Notes under the pieces: model-generated
Told to the model about the DNA's origin: nothing
The model's input: the letters and a program-made list of their open reading frames with translations, nothing else
Database searches by the model: none
Assembly: GCA_009602725.1 (NCBI GenBank)
Contig: WELB01000077.1
Location: 537,046-601,045, forward strand
Direction: 5' to 3'
Length of the DNA stretch: 64,000 nt
Origin: Spirogloea muscicola
Lineage: Eukaryota > Streptophyta > Zygnematophyceae > Spirogloeales > Spirogloeaceae
Translations under genes and position numbers: made by a program
Part shown: one piece after another, positions 13,001 to 23,454 of the stretch
Numbering within the stretch: the stretch's first letter is position 1
Layout of the letters: each line of letters begins with the position of its first letter

Positions 13001-14303
13001 GAGTAAGCAGCGTGTAACAAGAACATGGTTGCTGGCCATGGAGCTGCCAAGCCGGCCTCCGAGCGAGCACGCACCTGCACGGCTGCGGAGGCCTCGGTGG
13101 ACACCGCGGGGTCGCGCACTGCCGCGAGCGCCGCCACGAGCGCCGGCGTCTTGGGCGCGACGGAGCGTGGGACAATGTGCACGGCGCCGCCGCGCAGGAA
13201 CACTCTGCAACGCCCTCACAGACAACAGGCAGTCAGGAGATCAAGCTGTAACTTTGAAGTGCCCCCAGTTTGTGGAGCCCTCTTCATGGAGCCCATCTGA
13301 AAGCTGCAGTATCGTTTCAAGGGCACAGAGATGATTGCCATCAAGCCGCCGCCGCTGCCGTTAGCAACTAACGGTTTCGGAGCTGACCGATTAGTGCTGG
13401 TGTGGGGCTGGATCCACTTGGGCAGCATGTAGGCAGCCTCGATGAGCAGGAACTCGCCGTCGGTGTCTTTCACCGCCGCCGTGACATTGCGAAGCTTCAC
13501 CGTCGCCAGGCGGAGCAGCCACACGACCAGCCACTCGTCCTCTGCGCCCGCCAATGCACCACATTATAACGAGCAGCGCGAGTCATAGAAAGAGCGGCTG
13601 TAAGAGCTAGCCAGGTGCATGCAGAGCGTGTCCATGACTATATCAGCGGAGCCACAGGCTAGGCAGACAGGGCGCTCCTAGTACCCCAAGTCAGCAGTAG
13701 GAAGTCAGATGAGCTGAGGGGAGGAGGAGCAGCCCCGCTGCGCAAGCCAGAGGCTGCTGCGAAGGCGCGACGGCTCGGCGGTGCATAGCAAGCCCTTGGA
13801 ACCTCTGTAGAGGACATGGATAGCATGCAGTAGCAGGACACAAGACCCAGAGGCACCGAGCCTCCAGGACTAAAAAACACCTATGCTAACTGCTGCAGAC
13901 TTATATTTCTAAAACACTATAGGAGGGCTGATAGCAACTGTATTACCAAACTCGGGATTTCATATCGCTTTGCATGATACCTACTATGTGGTAGCGCACG
14001 TTCACTCTGTCTTTCTATAAGAGTTGTCTTTGCCTTATCCGCACCGTTTATTATTGGAGAGGGGAGAATTCTGGCCTTCTATATCCAGAAGGTTTTGGTC
14101 AAATTCACTAGTGCTGCACCCAGCAGGGAAAGAGAGGAGGGAGTGGGAGGAGGGCTTAGATGGGGCCGCATACCGACGTTGTCGCCGAAGCGCGTGCATC
14201 CGTAAAGGTGTGGTGGGACCGTCTCCGCCGCCGTGGGCGCAGCCGGCGTCGCGGCGGCGGCGGCGTCGTCGTCCCACCGCGGCGGGCGCCAGGCGGCGCC
14301 GAG
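10054..14303 (-). CDS. ECD: Ecdysoneless (ECD/SGT1) protein, parental long copy, 5' end in gap
   Basis: ECD proteins act in U5 snRNP/splicing assembly and R2TP-chaperone contexts in other eukaryotes. Exons on the minus strand, 5' to 3': 14303-14174 (enters the gap), 13541-13388, 13204-13075, 12755-12465, 12370-12093, 11935-11528, 11303-10697 and 10329-10054, ending in TGA; at least 758 codons, phases consistent. Family blocks in order: [97 protein letters not shown], an Asp/Glu-rich tract, and C-terminal [17 protein letters not shown]. The exon 11303-10697 is open throughout, although about 11140-11065 looks like intron with an acceptor but no clear donor. This is the only copy in the window with the two C-terminal exons; three shorter relatives follow. 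Confidence 0.92.
12838..12900 (-). repeat. LINE family C 3'-end fragment in ECD intron
   Basis: Matches on the minus strand the 3' region of the LINE at 22900-23445: the GCACCTGGCTGGC...CACATCCGC stem-loop with the adjoining TCATGAAC-like segment. It lies in the intron between ECD exons 13204-13075 and 12755-12465. Confidence 0.5.
12895..13015. repeat. Polypurine/polypyrimidine tract in ECD intron
   Basis: The plus strand is almost pure G/A over more than 100 bases, so the ECD sense strand is C/T-rich. The same intron in the other ECD copies carries a similar tract (about 20020-20250, 25510-25650 and, sense on plus, 28800-28980), so the tract predates the duplications. Confidence 0.7.
13580..13830 (-). 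mobile_element. LINE family C fragment: reverse-transcriptase C-terminal tail plus 3' end
   Basis: On the minus strand an open stretch reads AGL-type tail then [14 protein letters not shown], followed by CTGTCTGCCTAGCCTGTGG and the CAGCC stem-loop region. The same order occurs at 23150-23440 on the plus strand. It is inserted in the first ECD intron. Heavily 5'-truncated, non-coding in effect. Confidence 0.6.
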
Positions 14304-15056
14304 NNNNNNNNNNNNNNNNNNNNNNNNNNNNNNNNNNNNNNNNNNNNNNNNNNNNNNNNNNNNNNNNNNNNNNNNNNNNNNNNNNNNNNNNNNNNNNNNN
14401 NNNNNNNNNNNNNNNNNNNNNNNNNNNNNNNNNNNNNNNNNNNNNNNNNNNNNNNNNNNNNNNNNNNNNNNNNNNNNNNNNNNNNNNNNNNNNNNNNNNN
14501 NNNNNNNNNNNNNNNNNNNNNNNNNNNNNNNNNNNNNNNNNNNNNNNNNNNNNNNNNNNNNNNNNNNNNNNNNNNNNNNNNNNNNNNNNNNNNNNNNNNN
14601 NNNNNNNNNNNNNNNNNNNNNNNNNNNNNNNNNNNNNNNNNNNNNNNNNNNNNNNNNNNNNNNNNNNNNNNNNNNNNNNNNNNNNNNNNNNNNNNNNNNN
14701 NNNNNNNNNNNNNNNNNNNNNNNNNNNNNNNNNNNNNNNNNNNNNNNNNNNNNNNNNNNNNNNNNNNNNNNNNNNNNNNNNNNNNNNNNNNNNNNNNNNN
14801 NNNNNNNNNNNNNNNNNNNNNNNNNNNNNNNNNNNNNNNNNNNNNNNNNNNNNNNNNNNNNNNNNNNNNNNNNNNNNNNNNNNNNNNNNNNNNNNNNNNN
14901 NNNNNNNNNNNNNNNNNNNNNNNNNNNNNNNNNNNNNNNNNNNNNNNNNNNNNNNNNNNNNNNNNNNNNNNNNNNNNNNNNNNNNNNNNNNNNNNNNNNN
15001 NNNNNNNNNNNNNNNNNNNNNNNNNNNNNNNNNNNNNNNNNNNNNNNNNNNNNNNN
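14304..15056. other. Assembly gap (753 N)
   Basis: Run of N directly after the ECD first-exon sequence. The ECD start codon and promoter should lie in or beyond it. The right edge enters a LINE 3' end, so the two sides are not demonstrably adjacent in the genome. Confidence 0.99.
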
Positions 15057-15525
15057 AAAACAAAGCAGCTACTAACCACTCAGTAACCCCTGCTAAGCAG
15101 GCGCAGGTCGGAGAGGCTATGCTCCTGGAAGTATGTCCCCTGGCCAGAGCCAGAGGCAGCAGCAAGGGCTCGGCCAGCACGCAGGTGCAGCGCACGGGCC
15201 ATGGACCTCTGCAGCGAGACGGCCAGGCGCATGCGATACACCTGGGCCAACGACCCGGCGGCGGGGAAGTCCACCGGCTCCCCATGGAAGCGGCGGGCAA
15301 CGGCGTGACGAGCAAGTTGGTGGAGCAGTTCGAGCCACCGAGCACCCAACGCCCCATGGGTGTCGATAGCCAGAGAGAAGAACGCGTCGGCTGGCGGATG
15401 GTCGGCGTACTTGGTCACCTTTGCGCGAGCGGCGCCTTCGACCGCATACCCAGCCTGGGTGGCACACTGGACTGGGTGGGAGCGGTCGAAGGCGTCGGTG
15501 GTCACCAACAGCTCCCCGCCTCAGT
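15057..15525 (-). mobile_element. LINE family A fragment, reverse-transcriptase C-terminal tail
   Basis: Minus strand 15508-15080 is open and reads VTTDAFDRS, KYADHPPADAF, GARWLELLHQLARHAV, VYRMRLAVSLQRS and SLSDLRLLSRGY, then stop. This pattern is the C-terminal tail of many LINE-type reverse-transcriptase proteins. Its 3' flank runs into the gap. The reverse-transcriptase core itself is absent, so this is a 5'-truncated copy. Confidence 0.65.
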
Positions 15526-15529
15526 GGCG

Positions 15530-15995
15530 TGGTGCCGTGCGGGTGTGGCGAGCGCAGCCCAGAGGCGCGCGGCGTTGGCGGCACACATGCTCCGATGCGC
15601 ACGGCGAGGGGGGACCTCCTCCGGATCGCCATGTATGGCATCTTCGTGGAGGCCGGCTACACCTCGGCCCCCATTGGGAGTACCACTTAGTTGCATCTTA
15701 TAGAATGCGGCTCTTGCTTAGTTTGCAGCGCTCGCAAGCATTGGCTCTTCATCAACGTGCAGGGCGCGCTCTGAGTCAGGTCTCCGGCTTTCGCGGCGGC
15801 GCTCCAGCCCCCCAAGTTAGCTTGTCAGATTTGTTTGTGCTCACCCGTGGGTACTAATGTCACCTTAGGTACCTTAGATTAGGTCTCCGTATCATGTAGC
15901 CTTCTTCAGTCTGCAATCGACTCTGCCTGAACAATGTATTGGCTTGAATTGGCCTCCCTTTCAATTCATGCGCCCCGCGCGCCTTCTCTCTCTTC
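15530..15995 (+). mobile_element. LINE family B fragment, tail plus 3' end
   Basis: Plus strand shows LAAHMLRC, then YRMRLLLSLQRSQALALHQ and SLSDLFVLTRGY with stop at 15855-15857. The 3' region contains CTGAACAATGTATTGGCTTG and ends near CGCGCGCCTTCTCTC. It abuts the minus-strand family A fragment at about 15525. Frames are broken upstream of about 15690. Confidence 0.6.
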
Positions 15996-16109
15996 TTGGC
16001 ATGGAGGACTCTAGTGTCATGCCCCTAAAAGCTTGGGAGGATGGCCGTCGCCACGCCCGTCGTGCCAATCCCGTCGCCAGCGCGCTGCGCGGGCCCCCCA
16101 ATCACTGCA

Positions 16110-16711
16110 GACGTTGTCCGCTACAACCTGCTTCGACTCCAGGAGCGCCCAACGCTCGTCGGAGGAGGCGGGCTACGCAGTCCGCCAAGCGGCGGACGCC
16201 AAGGCGAGCAAGTACGCAGATCATCCCGCTGGCAACGAGTATGTCGCGCTTTCAATTTTCTTAGCGCTTCCTCTGGCCCAGAAAGTGCGCGCCCATAGAG
16301 AAAGAAACACTTTCGTGTATTTGAAACAAACATAGAGAAAGGGGGCCAGCCCCCTTCTCGTACTTTGTTCATTCTTTTTTGGGCTGGCTTTTCCAGCGCC
16401 TATCCTCAATGGGCGAGCCCTCCTCCCTTTCAGTCGACGTCCACAGGGCGTTTGAGACTCGGTGGCTCGACCGCCTCCAGCGACTTGCGCGGCGTGCAGT
16501 GTCCTGCCGCCAAGGACAGCAGAGCGAGCAGCCCGGCTTCAACGCCGTCGGGTCGCTTGCTCAAGTGTACAAGATGCGCCTTACATCGGTCGTTAGCATT
16601 TGCCGTCCACTTGCCTGCAGGCCGCACCTTGGCTGCTGCCACCAAGTTCCGGCGACGCTGTTCTGCCCTCTACTTATTCTGACTTGCACTTGCTGACTAG
16701 AGGTTATTGAG
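16110..16711 (+). mobile_element. LINE tail fragment interrupted by a second LINE 3' end
   Basis: Reads EEAGYAVRQAADAKASKYAD and, after an interruption, VDVHRAFETRWLDRLQRLAR and SLAQVYKMRL. Compared with the uninterrupted copy at 56579-56960 (minus), the break falls exactly between the codons matching VPFA and VDVHG. The final part is the left arm of a foldback with 16789-17038. Confidence 0.6.
16255..16426 (+). mobile_element. LINE family A 3'-end insertion with 6-bp target-site duplication
   Basis: The 172-bp insert is bounded by CTTTCA at 16249-16254 and again at 16427-16432. It begins ATTTTCTTAGCGCTTCC, which matches the 3' region of the copies at 27050 and 30945, and contains TTTTTTGGGCTGGCTTTTCC then CTCAATGGGCGAGC. 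Removing insert and one repeat restores the reading of the host LINE tail. An extra 65-bp segment (about 16280-16345) lies inside it. Confidence 0.7.
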
Positions 16712-16788
16712 AGCCCAAAGGAATGTACAAGGTCTGAATGGGCCGGATGGCGCAAGAAGCAGAATACTAGTCTCCAAGACGTCAGCAA

Positions 16789-17121
<333 letters not shown>

Positions 17122-18457
17122 TTCTTCTACAGCTTGCTAGCAGAAACCATCGTGCGCATGCTGGCCTCTACTGAAGGGCAGGCGGCCATCTTCACTCTGA
17201 TGTTTTACTCAGCACGGCAATTTGTAGCAATTAATGGCTTGTCGTTAGTAGCTATAGCTTTTTCACGGAGACAAGCACTGCCTCATACGGTGCCTGACGA
17301 TCTTCATCAAGACAGCATGGTTTGGTGGAAGGGTGATTGGACGTTGTCTCTGAAGTTCATGTATCCAACTCTGCTCTTGGAGCATGAGTCAATCACTTGT
17401 GTCCAAATGCTCGCTTCTCTCTAGCGTGTCATGGTTGCAGATAGTCTGCCCATTTTGCAGTCGGCCAGGTGCTGAGGACTGACTTTTGAGTAGTTAGCTT
17501 GACAGGTGCAAGTTTGACATGCAAGGGCTCCAGCTGCTGTGTAGGTCTTCCGATTAACAGCTTAGACTGGCTGCTATGTGATTGTTCACAGGTGGATAGC
17601 AATTTCCTTCGTTCCGGGCATGTCTTTCGGGGCATGCATCACTTGAATGCGCCTCTCACATGAAAAAGGTGCGCGGTGCACATAAAGGCAGTAGAAAGCG
17701 GCTGCTGATATGAAAGAATCGGCTGTGAAATGCCAGCCAGATGCATACAGGTGTAAAAGGAGAGGGAGACGAAAGCAAGCCAGTACAGTTTAAAGCCAAC
17801 CATATATACTTCTACCTACCGCAAGCAAAGCCCGAAGACACAATTGAAGGGAAAATCGTAGTACCCACGAGTGAGCACACAAACATACCAGACTTATCTA
17901 GGGCGCCGGATCACCACCTCGCAAGCCAGTGGGTTGGCTTTAGTACACGCCCAGCACGCTAATGTGTGGCTAGAGCCTGGGCTGCTGCAAAAACAGCGAG
18001 AGCTGCATTCTGCAGTGATCAACCAATGCCTGTGACACAAGAATGCCCTAAGCTACCGGCCTGACAACAAGAAGCCACTTGTCATGCCAAGGTCCGATCA
18101 CATTGAATGTGAGCTGCCGAAAGTGCTCTACAGTTCGTGTGGCAGCAACGAAGGGGAGTGGTTGATCGGCCTTCTGTTGTGACGCAAGTGCGGGCCTGCA
18201 AGTAGACGCACATAATTAGTGCTGGCACGAGATTGCTGAGGTAACAGTAAGGTGCAATAATACCCCGTGCCGGGTATTGATCACTGATGTGTTGGATATG
18301 AATCACAAAGAACCAGCAGACGTGGTGGGCGAAGTATTTTGTCAATTTGCGGTAGTATCAAAAATCAATCATGGGCTGGGTAACCATCTGACACAGCCTA
18401 GTGGGCCGTGGTAGCGCTAGTAGTGACTGATGGGTGCCCCGGTACTTCTGACATTAT

Positions 18458-19072
18458 GCTAAAATTTAAATTTTCGTGTATTTGAACCAAACAAGGCCAA
18501 GACACTGGTCAAGTACAAAGGCAAGCACATTCGATGACGTACATCACCTACTGCAATTTGACCCGCTCAGTCACCGCGAGCGTTCAGTAAACACATAAAG
18601 GTTGCTGATCGATGCCTGAATACCAGATGGCAAATTCCAAGCCCTTCTACCACCAACTAGAGCTCGCCCAACTTTTTGGTGCAAAGCACCAGAATGAAAT
18701 GCACCTTAGCCTGAGCATGCTGTAAACAGGCCGACACTCGACGTCGCAAGAACGACTATATGCAGCTGCAAGCCCATCTGAGCCGGAAGCACATCTGCGC
18801 GTCGTGCGTAGCCTAGATGGGCAATGTTCTGAAAGAGAGTGTGGAGTCGAGGACCTAATACTAAATAAATAGCCAAGGATATCGACTGCAGCTGGCAGGG
18901 CTGATCGCAGTGGGGTTAGTCGAAGTAATGCTGCAGCTTTCTGTGTTCTGCACTGCCCACTGCGTGGCCAGCAGTGTGCATCGATGCTGGACCTTTATAA
19001 GCCTCCGCAACAACAATATCAACCAAGGCCCGTGGTCCTCCACCAGGTTGCACGCCTACAATGTCTAGGGTG
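18458..19072. other. Insertion of unknown type within duplication copy 1
   Basis: About 615 bp absent from the equivalent place at 23850-23870. It begins ATGCTAAAATTTAAATTTTC and ends near CTAGGGTGCGG. The flanks share CATT, which could be a 4-bp target-site repeat. No long ORF, terminal repeat or recognised family. Confidence 0.4.
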
Positions 19073-19797
19073 CGGCATTTGAGGCGTCCGCGCTGCTCCG
19101 ATGCACCCTAGCTTGCATACCTGCATCGTCTTGGCACCTTGGATGCTGGACGATGCAGTGCACTGTGTTGCAGTGCACTGCAGTACAAAGCATGCGTTGC
19201 TTTCATACCATCAGTGGGGACAAATATGGTCCGCCAGGAGCTCATGAGCACGCATCTTCAGCAACACTGTCTACAATCTCCACGGGCGCAGCTTAAGGAA
19301 TTGCTTTCGCCATTGTCGATCCAGACACAAGTAGCGTAAAAACCTACAAGCCAGGAGCTACTTCGAGTTCTGCAGGAACCTGACTGTCAATATAGAATAA
19401 GTCTTAGATCCGTTGAAAAGGTTTGTTGTAGGTTACGAAGATTCAGGGTTTGTTTTAAGGTACACAGGGAGTGCTGCTCTGTAGAGATCCTCACTGTTGC
19501 TATGAGGACGCACTTTCTATCCAAAGCGCCTATCCTAAGCCCCGCAGACACTCTTCCATGGACGGTCGCAAGCTCAATGGTTCCTGATGAGCACAGCAAC
19601 CTGTATCAGCGATTCTCTTTTGGAAGCTCATCATGCGACTCATTCAGTTTTGCACTAAGGACGCACTCTCTAATCAAAGCGCCTCTTCTAAGCCCCGCAC
19701 ACACTCTTCCAGCTTGGACGGTAGCAAGCTCGATGGTTCCTGGATGAGCACGGCAACCTGCATCAGTCTTTTTGTTCTGGAGGCTCATCAATGCGCC

Positions 19798-21300
19798 TCA
19801 TGCGCCATCATCTGAGTCCTCAACCTCTGAGTCTGAGTCGGAGTCTGAGTCGGAGTCATCTAGGTCTGAGGCCGTCAGCGCCCACTTCATCCGATTCCAC
19901 CGATTTTTCGCCCGCAAGCTGCAGCAAACGAATGACATCACCGCCTCAGACTTAGAGCAGCGCACGCCGCGGGTGACCCTCAATGTGCCACTTGATTGCT
20001 GTCTGCAAGGAGGCAAGCCCAAGGAAAGGGGGAAAGGGAAACAACAAAGCAACAAGGGAGAGGAGGGAAGGGAACAGGGTGTGGGAAGGGGGAGGGAGGA
20101 GTATGCACCAGCAAGAGGAGGAGTGAGTAAGTGGAGGGAAGAATAGCGCTTCCAGATTGACTGGTGGCTGTGAGAGGCCAGCCCAAAAGAGTGGACAAGA
20201 TCTGGGAAGAGGGAAGAGGGTGGAGGAGGCAAGAGGGGAGGGAGGAAGGGCTAGGGGATGTCAGCGGCGAGTGACAACGGCCATGGAGCTGCCAAGCCGG
20301 CCTCCGAGAGAGCCCGCACCTGCACGGCTGCGGAGGCCTCGGTGGACACCTCGGGGTCGAGCACTGCCGCAGGCGCCGCCACCATCGTCGGCGTTCCGGG
20401 CACAACGGAGTGCTGGACTATGTGCTCGGCGCCACCGCGCAGGAACGTACTGCAAGGCCCGCACAGACAACAGGCAGTCAAAGCCATGAGATCTGCCCCT
20501 CCAGCTGTAACTCTGAAATGCCCTCGATTTGTAGAGCCCTCCTTGTGAAGCCCATCCGAATGTGCAGTACATATCACGGGCAGAGAGATGGTTGCCATCT
20601 AGCCGCCGCCGCTGCCATTTGCAATAGTGATCGCTGACGGGGCCGACCGATTGGTACAGTGGGGGATGGGGTGGAGCCCCATGGGCATCGTGTACGGAGC
20701 CTCCATGAGCAGAAAGTCGCCGTGGGTGTCTTTTACCGCCGCCGTGACGTTCCGCAGCTTCACCGTCGCCAGGCGTAGCAGCCACACGACCAGCCACTCG
20801 GCCTTATTAATTTCTTCAACTGCACCATGGTGGGTCGAGCCGCGCAAGGAGGTGTGGGGAGTGGAGAGGCTGCCATAAGCAAGAAGACTGCGGCTGCTAA
20901 GAAGCTGCTAAACGCCATGCGGCTGACATGGGAAGGAGGGAGAAAGATGAGAGAGAAGAGGGACGGGGAGGGTTACAGTAGGGCCGCATTACAAATGTTG
21001 TCGCCGAAGCGCGTGCATCCGTAAAGGTGCGGCGGCGCAGCTGGCGCGATGGCGGCTACTTCTTCTTCTTCGTCGACGTCGTTCCAGCACGGCGGGAGCC
21101 AGGCGGCGCCTGGCGCGGCGGGCGCGACGGCGAAGCCGCCCTTGTGCCAGACGTAGGTGTCCAGGCCGACGGCGGCGGGCAGCGCGTTCGCCTCCGCCGC
21201 CAGCGCCGCCAGGCCGCCGCCGCCAGCCGGCTCGTCCGGAAGGAGCGCGTACTTCATGCAGNAGGAGGGGCGGCTCGGCGTTTATCAGTGTGCCGAAGGA
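19798..21300 (-). pseudogene. ECD copy 2, shortened and internally deleted
   Basis: Minus-strand exons match the parental gene: about 21300-20990 ([35 protein letters not shown]), 20819-20648 ([20 protein letters not shown]), 20449-20320 (TFLRGGAEHIV), then a truncated exon from about 20008 (AIKWHIEGHPRRALL) that runs into stop. A deletion joins this exon to the intron before the last shared exon, removing the YAQL and HYPMPPR exons. The end is an Asp/Ser repeat, then TGA at 19798-19800. Exon phases of the intact exons are still kept. A single N (21262) breaks the first exon. Probably non-functional. Confidence 0.8.
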
Positions 21301-21539
21301 AGTGAACGCATGCGCTCCCAAAACATCGAACGTGACGCGATGTTCGTAAAGTCAACAGCTCTTTCTTTACTATAAGGCAGGGGCTGTAAACAGCCCACCC
21401 AAAAAGAATGTCTGGAGAAGCACCGGGGTGATGCCCGTCCAACTTCGCAACAGGGCCCCTCGAACGTGTCGATCTCGTGGGCGTCCCCCCTGGGATGTGG
21501 CTCCTCATCTTCTCCTTTTTTTCTTCTTTCACCTGGGCT

Positions 21540-22860
21540 GCTGGGCCCAAGGAGAAAGTGCTCGCCCATTGAGGATAGGGGGCTGGAAAAGCCAAGGGGC
21601 CTTCACCATCCCCAGTCGCTTCACCCTGAGGGGTCAGGCTGTTTCAGCACTGGCCATTGCGGGAAGTTGCGACAGGAAACCTGCCCTCCCAGCTTTCTCG
21701 AAATGCCGCACTACGTGACCTCTCGCGCTCCTTACTTACACTTGCAAACAGTCATGCACATTTCTACGGCATGGCCACGCTGTCCGCCAGGAAAGCACAG
21801 GCCACTACACTCACGCGGCGGACGAGCAGGCCGTCTCTGAGCTTGAGGGACTGCTCAAGGACGATCGACGCGGTTTCACCCGTCCTTTCCATCGGTTCAC
21901 GGTGCGCGTCCGAGTAGTCGAACGCTGCTCCGTATACGAGTCCCTTCGGCTCTCAGACAACCTGTTCCGTACAGCGCTCCATCACCACCTCGGCCTTCCC
22001 CCTCTTTGCTTGGCTGGCAGCCGCCAGCGCGAGTGTGGCCATATTGACGATGATAACCTCGCTCTAGCTGCGCACATGCTGAGGTCTGTTGAGGGTGGTG
22101 AGCGCATTGCCTCCCACGACTTACTCAGAGATGCTACGTATGAAATTGGGCGCGAGGCGCGGTATATTTCGGGCATGGAGGTGTCCGGCATCATGCCGAT
22201 CTCCACAAGGCGCGGCAAGCCATACGTGCGGCGTCTGGACGTGGGTCGCCAACCCCCGGAGCGGTGGGCTTAAGCTGCTCCTGGACTTTGTCCTCCTTGA
22301 CGCATGCAAAGCTTAAGCACTCACGTCAACCGTGCTTGGCTGGGCAACGTCCAGCGCGGAGCGTCAAACGGAGAAGCATGACAAGGACCAACCCCCAAAA
22401 AACCACTTCTATCCATGCGCTTTAGGTAATACGGTGGCTATCGCATTTTATGGTCCTCCCTCATCCAACATCTGGCCCACTGGTTGACGCGCGTCGTCGA
22501 AGTCGGGGCGTCAGCTTTGGCCACATTAGCATTCCGCAGGCATTAGTTGCATTTTACAGAATGCGGCTTTCGGTTATTTTGCAGCGCTCGCAAGCTCTGG
22601 CTATTCATCAGCGTGCAGATCGTGCTTAAGTCAGGCAACCGGCTTCCGTGGCCGCGCTCCGGCTCCTCACATTAGCTTGTCTTGTGTATGTGCTCATTCG
22701 TGGGTAATAACGGCACACTGTACCTTCGCCACCTTAGCATAGGGCTTCGTTTCATGAAGCCTTGATATTTACAAAAATTTTGGCCTGAACAATGTATTCG
22801 CTTGAAATGGCCTCCCTCTCATATCATGCACACCGCGCGCCTTCTCTCTCTCTGGGCTGG
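21540..22860 (+). mobile_element. LINE family B copy, longest fragment, with family A 3' end at its left edge
   Basis: 21548-21590 is a minus-strand family A 3' end (GCTCGCCCATTGAGG). From about 21600 the plus strand carries LINE coding remnants: FRTALHHHLGLPPL, RECGHIDDDNLALAAHMLRS and ASHDLLRDATYEIGREA. The Cys/His/His-Cys spacing and the HDLLRDA pattern are typical of the region after the reverse-transcriptase domain. YRMRLSVILQRSQALAIHQ follows near 22555, then the 3' region with CTGAACAATGTATTCGCTTG and CGCGCGCCTTCTCTC. Frames are broken in several places. Confidence 0.65.
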
Positions 22861-22899
22861 CCAAGAACAGCCATCGCCATTTACTGGAAGAGTCTATCA

Positions 22900-23445
22900 T
22901 CTTCATGAACGTCGTCCTTACAGACAGCTTCCGAAAGAAGGGCCCAATAACTCCTGAAACCGGATACTATGTGAAGGCGCCCGAACCAAAGAAGTCACAT
23001 AAGTACAAGGACCACCCTCCTGGTGATACCAATTTTAAACCCCTGGCCAAGGACATCCACGGGTGTTATGGGGGTCGGTGGTCCTCATTACTTTTGCTGC
23101 TGGCCTCTCAAGCTAATCCGCGGCACTGCTAACAGGGTGCAGCAGTTCCTGGAGGCTCGGTGCCTTTCAATCTTACGTCCTGCTACCGCTTGCGTCTATA
23201 CATGTCCCTACAGCGGTCCCAAGCGTTTGCTCTGCACTGCCGAGCTGGTCGCGCCGGCAGCAGCTTCTGGCATGCGCATCGGGGTTGCTCTTTCTCCCCT
23301 CAGCTCATCTGACTTCTTACAGCTGACACAGGGGTTCTAAGATCGCCGTCTGCCTAGCCTGTGGCTCCGTCATGAACACTTTCTGTATGCACCTGGCTGG
23401 CTTTTACAGCCGCTCCTTCAATATCAGCAGCAGCATTCGTTTCCA
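22900..23445 (+). mobile_element. LINE family C fragment, tail plus 3' end
   Basis: Reads VVLTDSFRKKGP, SHKYKDHPPGDTNFKPLAKD and IHGCYGGRW, later [14 protein letters not shown] with stop at 23338-23340, then CGTCTGCCTAGCCTGTGGC and a stem-loop CTGGCTGGC...TACAGCCGC. The tail defines family C and shows that the isolated stem-loops elsewhere are LINE 3' ends. Confidence 0.65.
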
Positions 23446-23454
23446 TTTGTTACC

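Noticed and set aside
14024-15703. Very long open frames across the N run (also at 40887-41693 and 52490-53723)
   Set aside because: They exist only because Ns contain no stop codons; the real sequence in the gaps is unknown.
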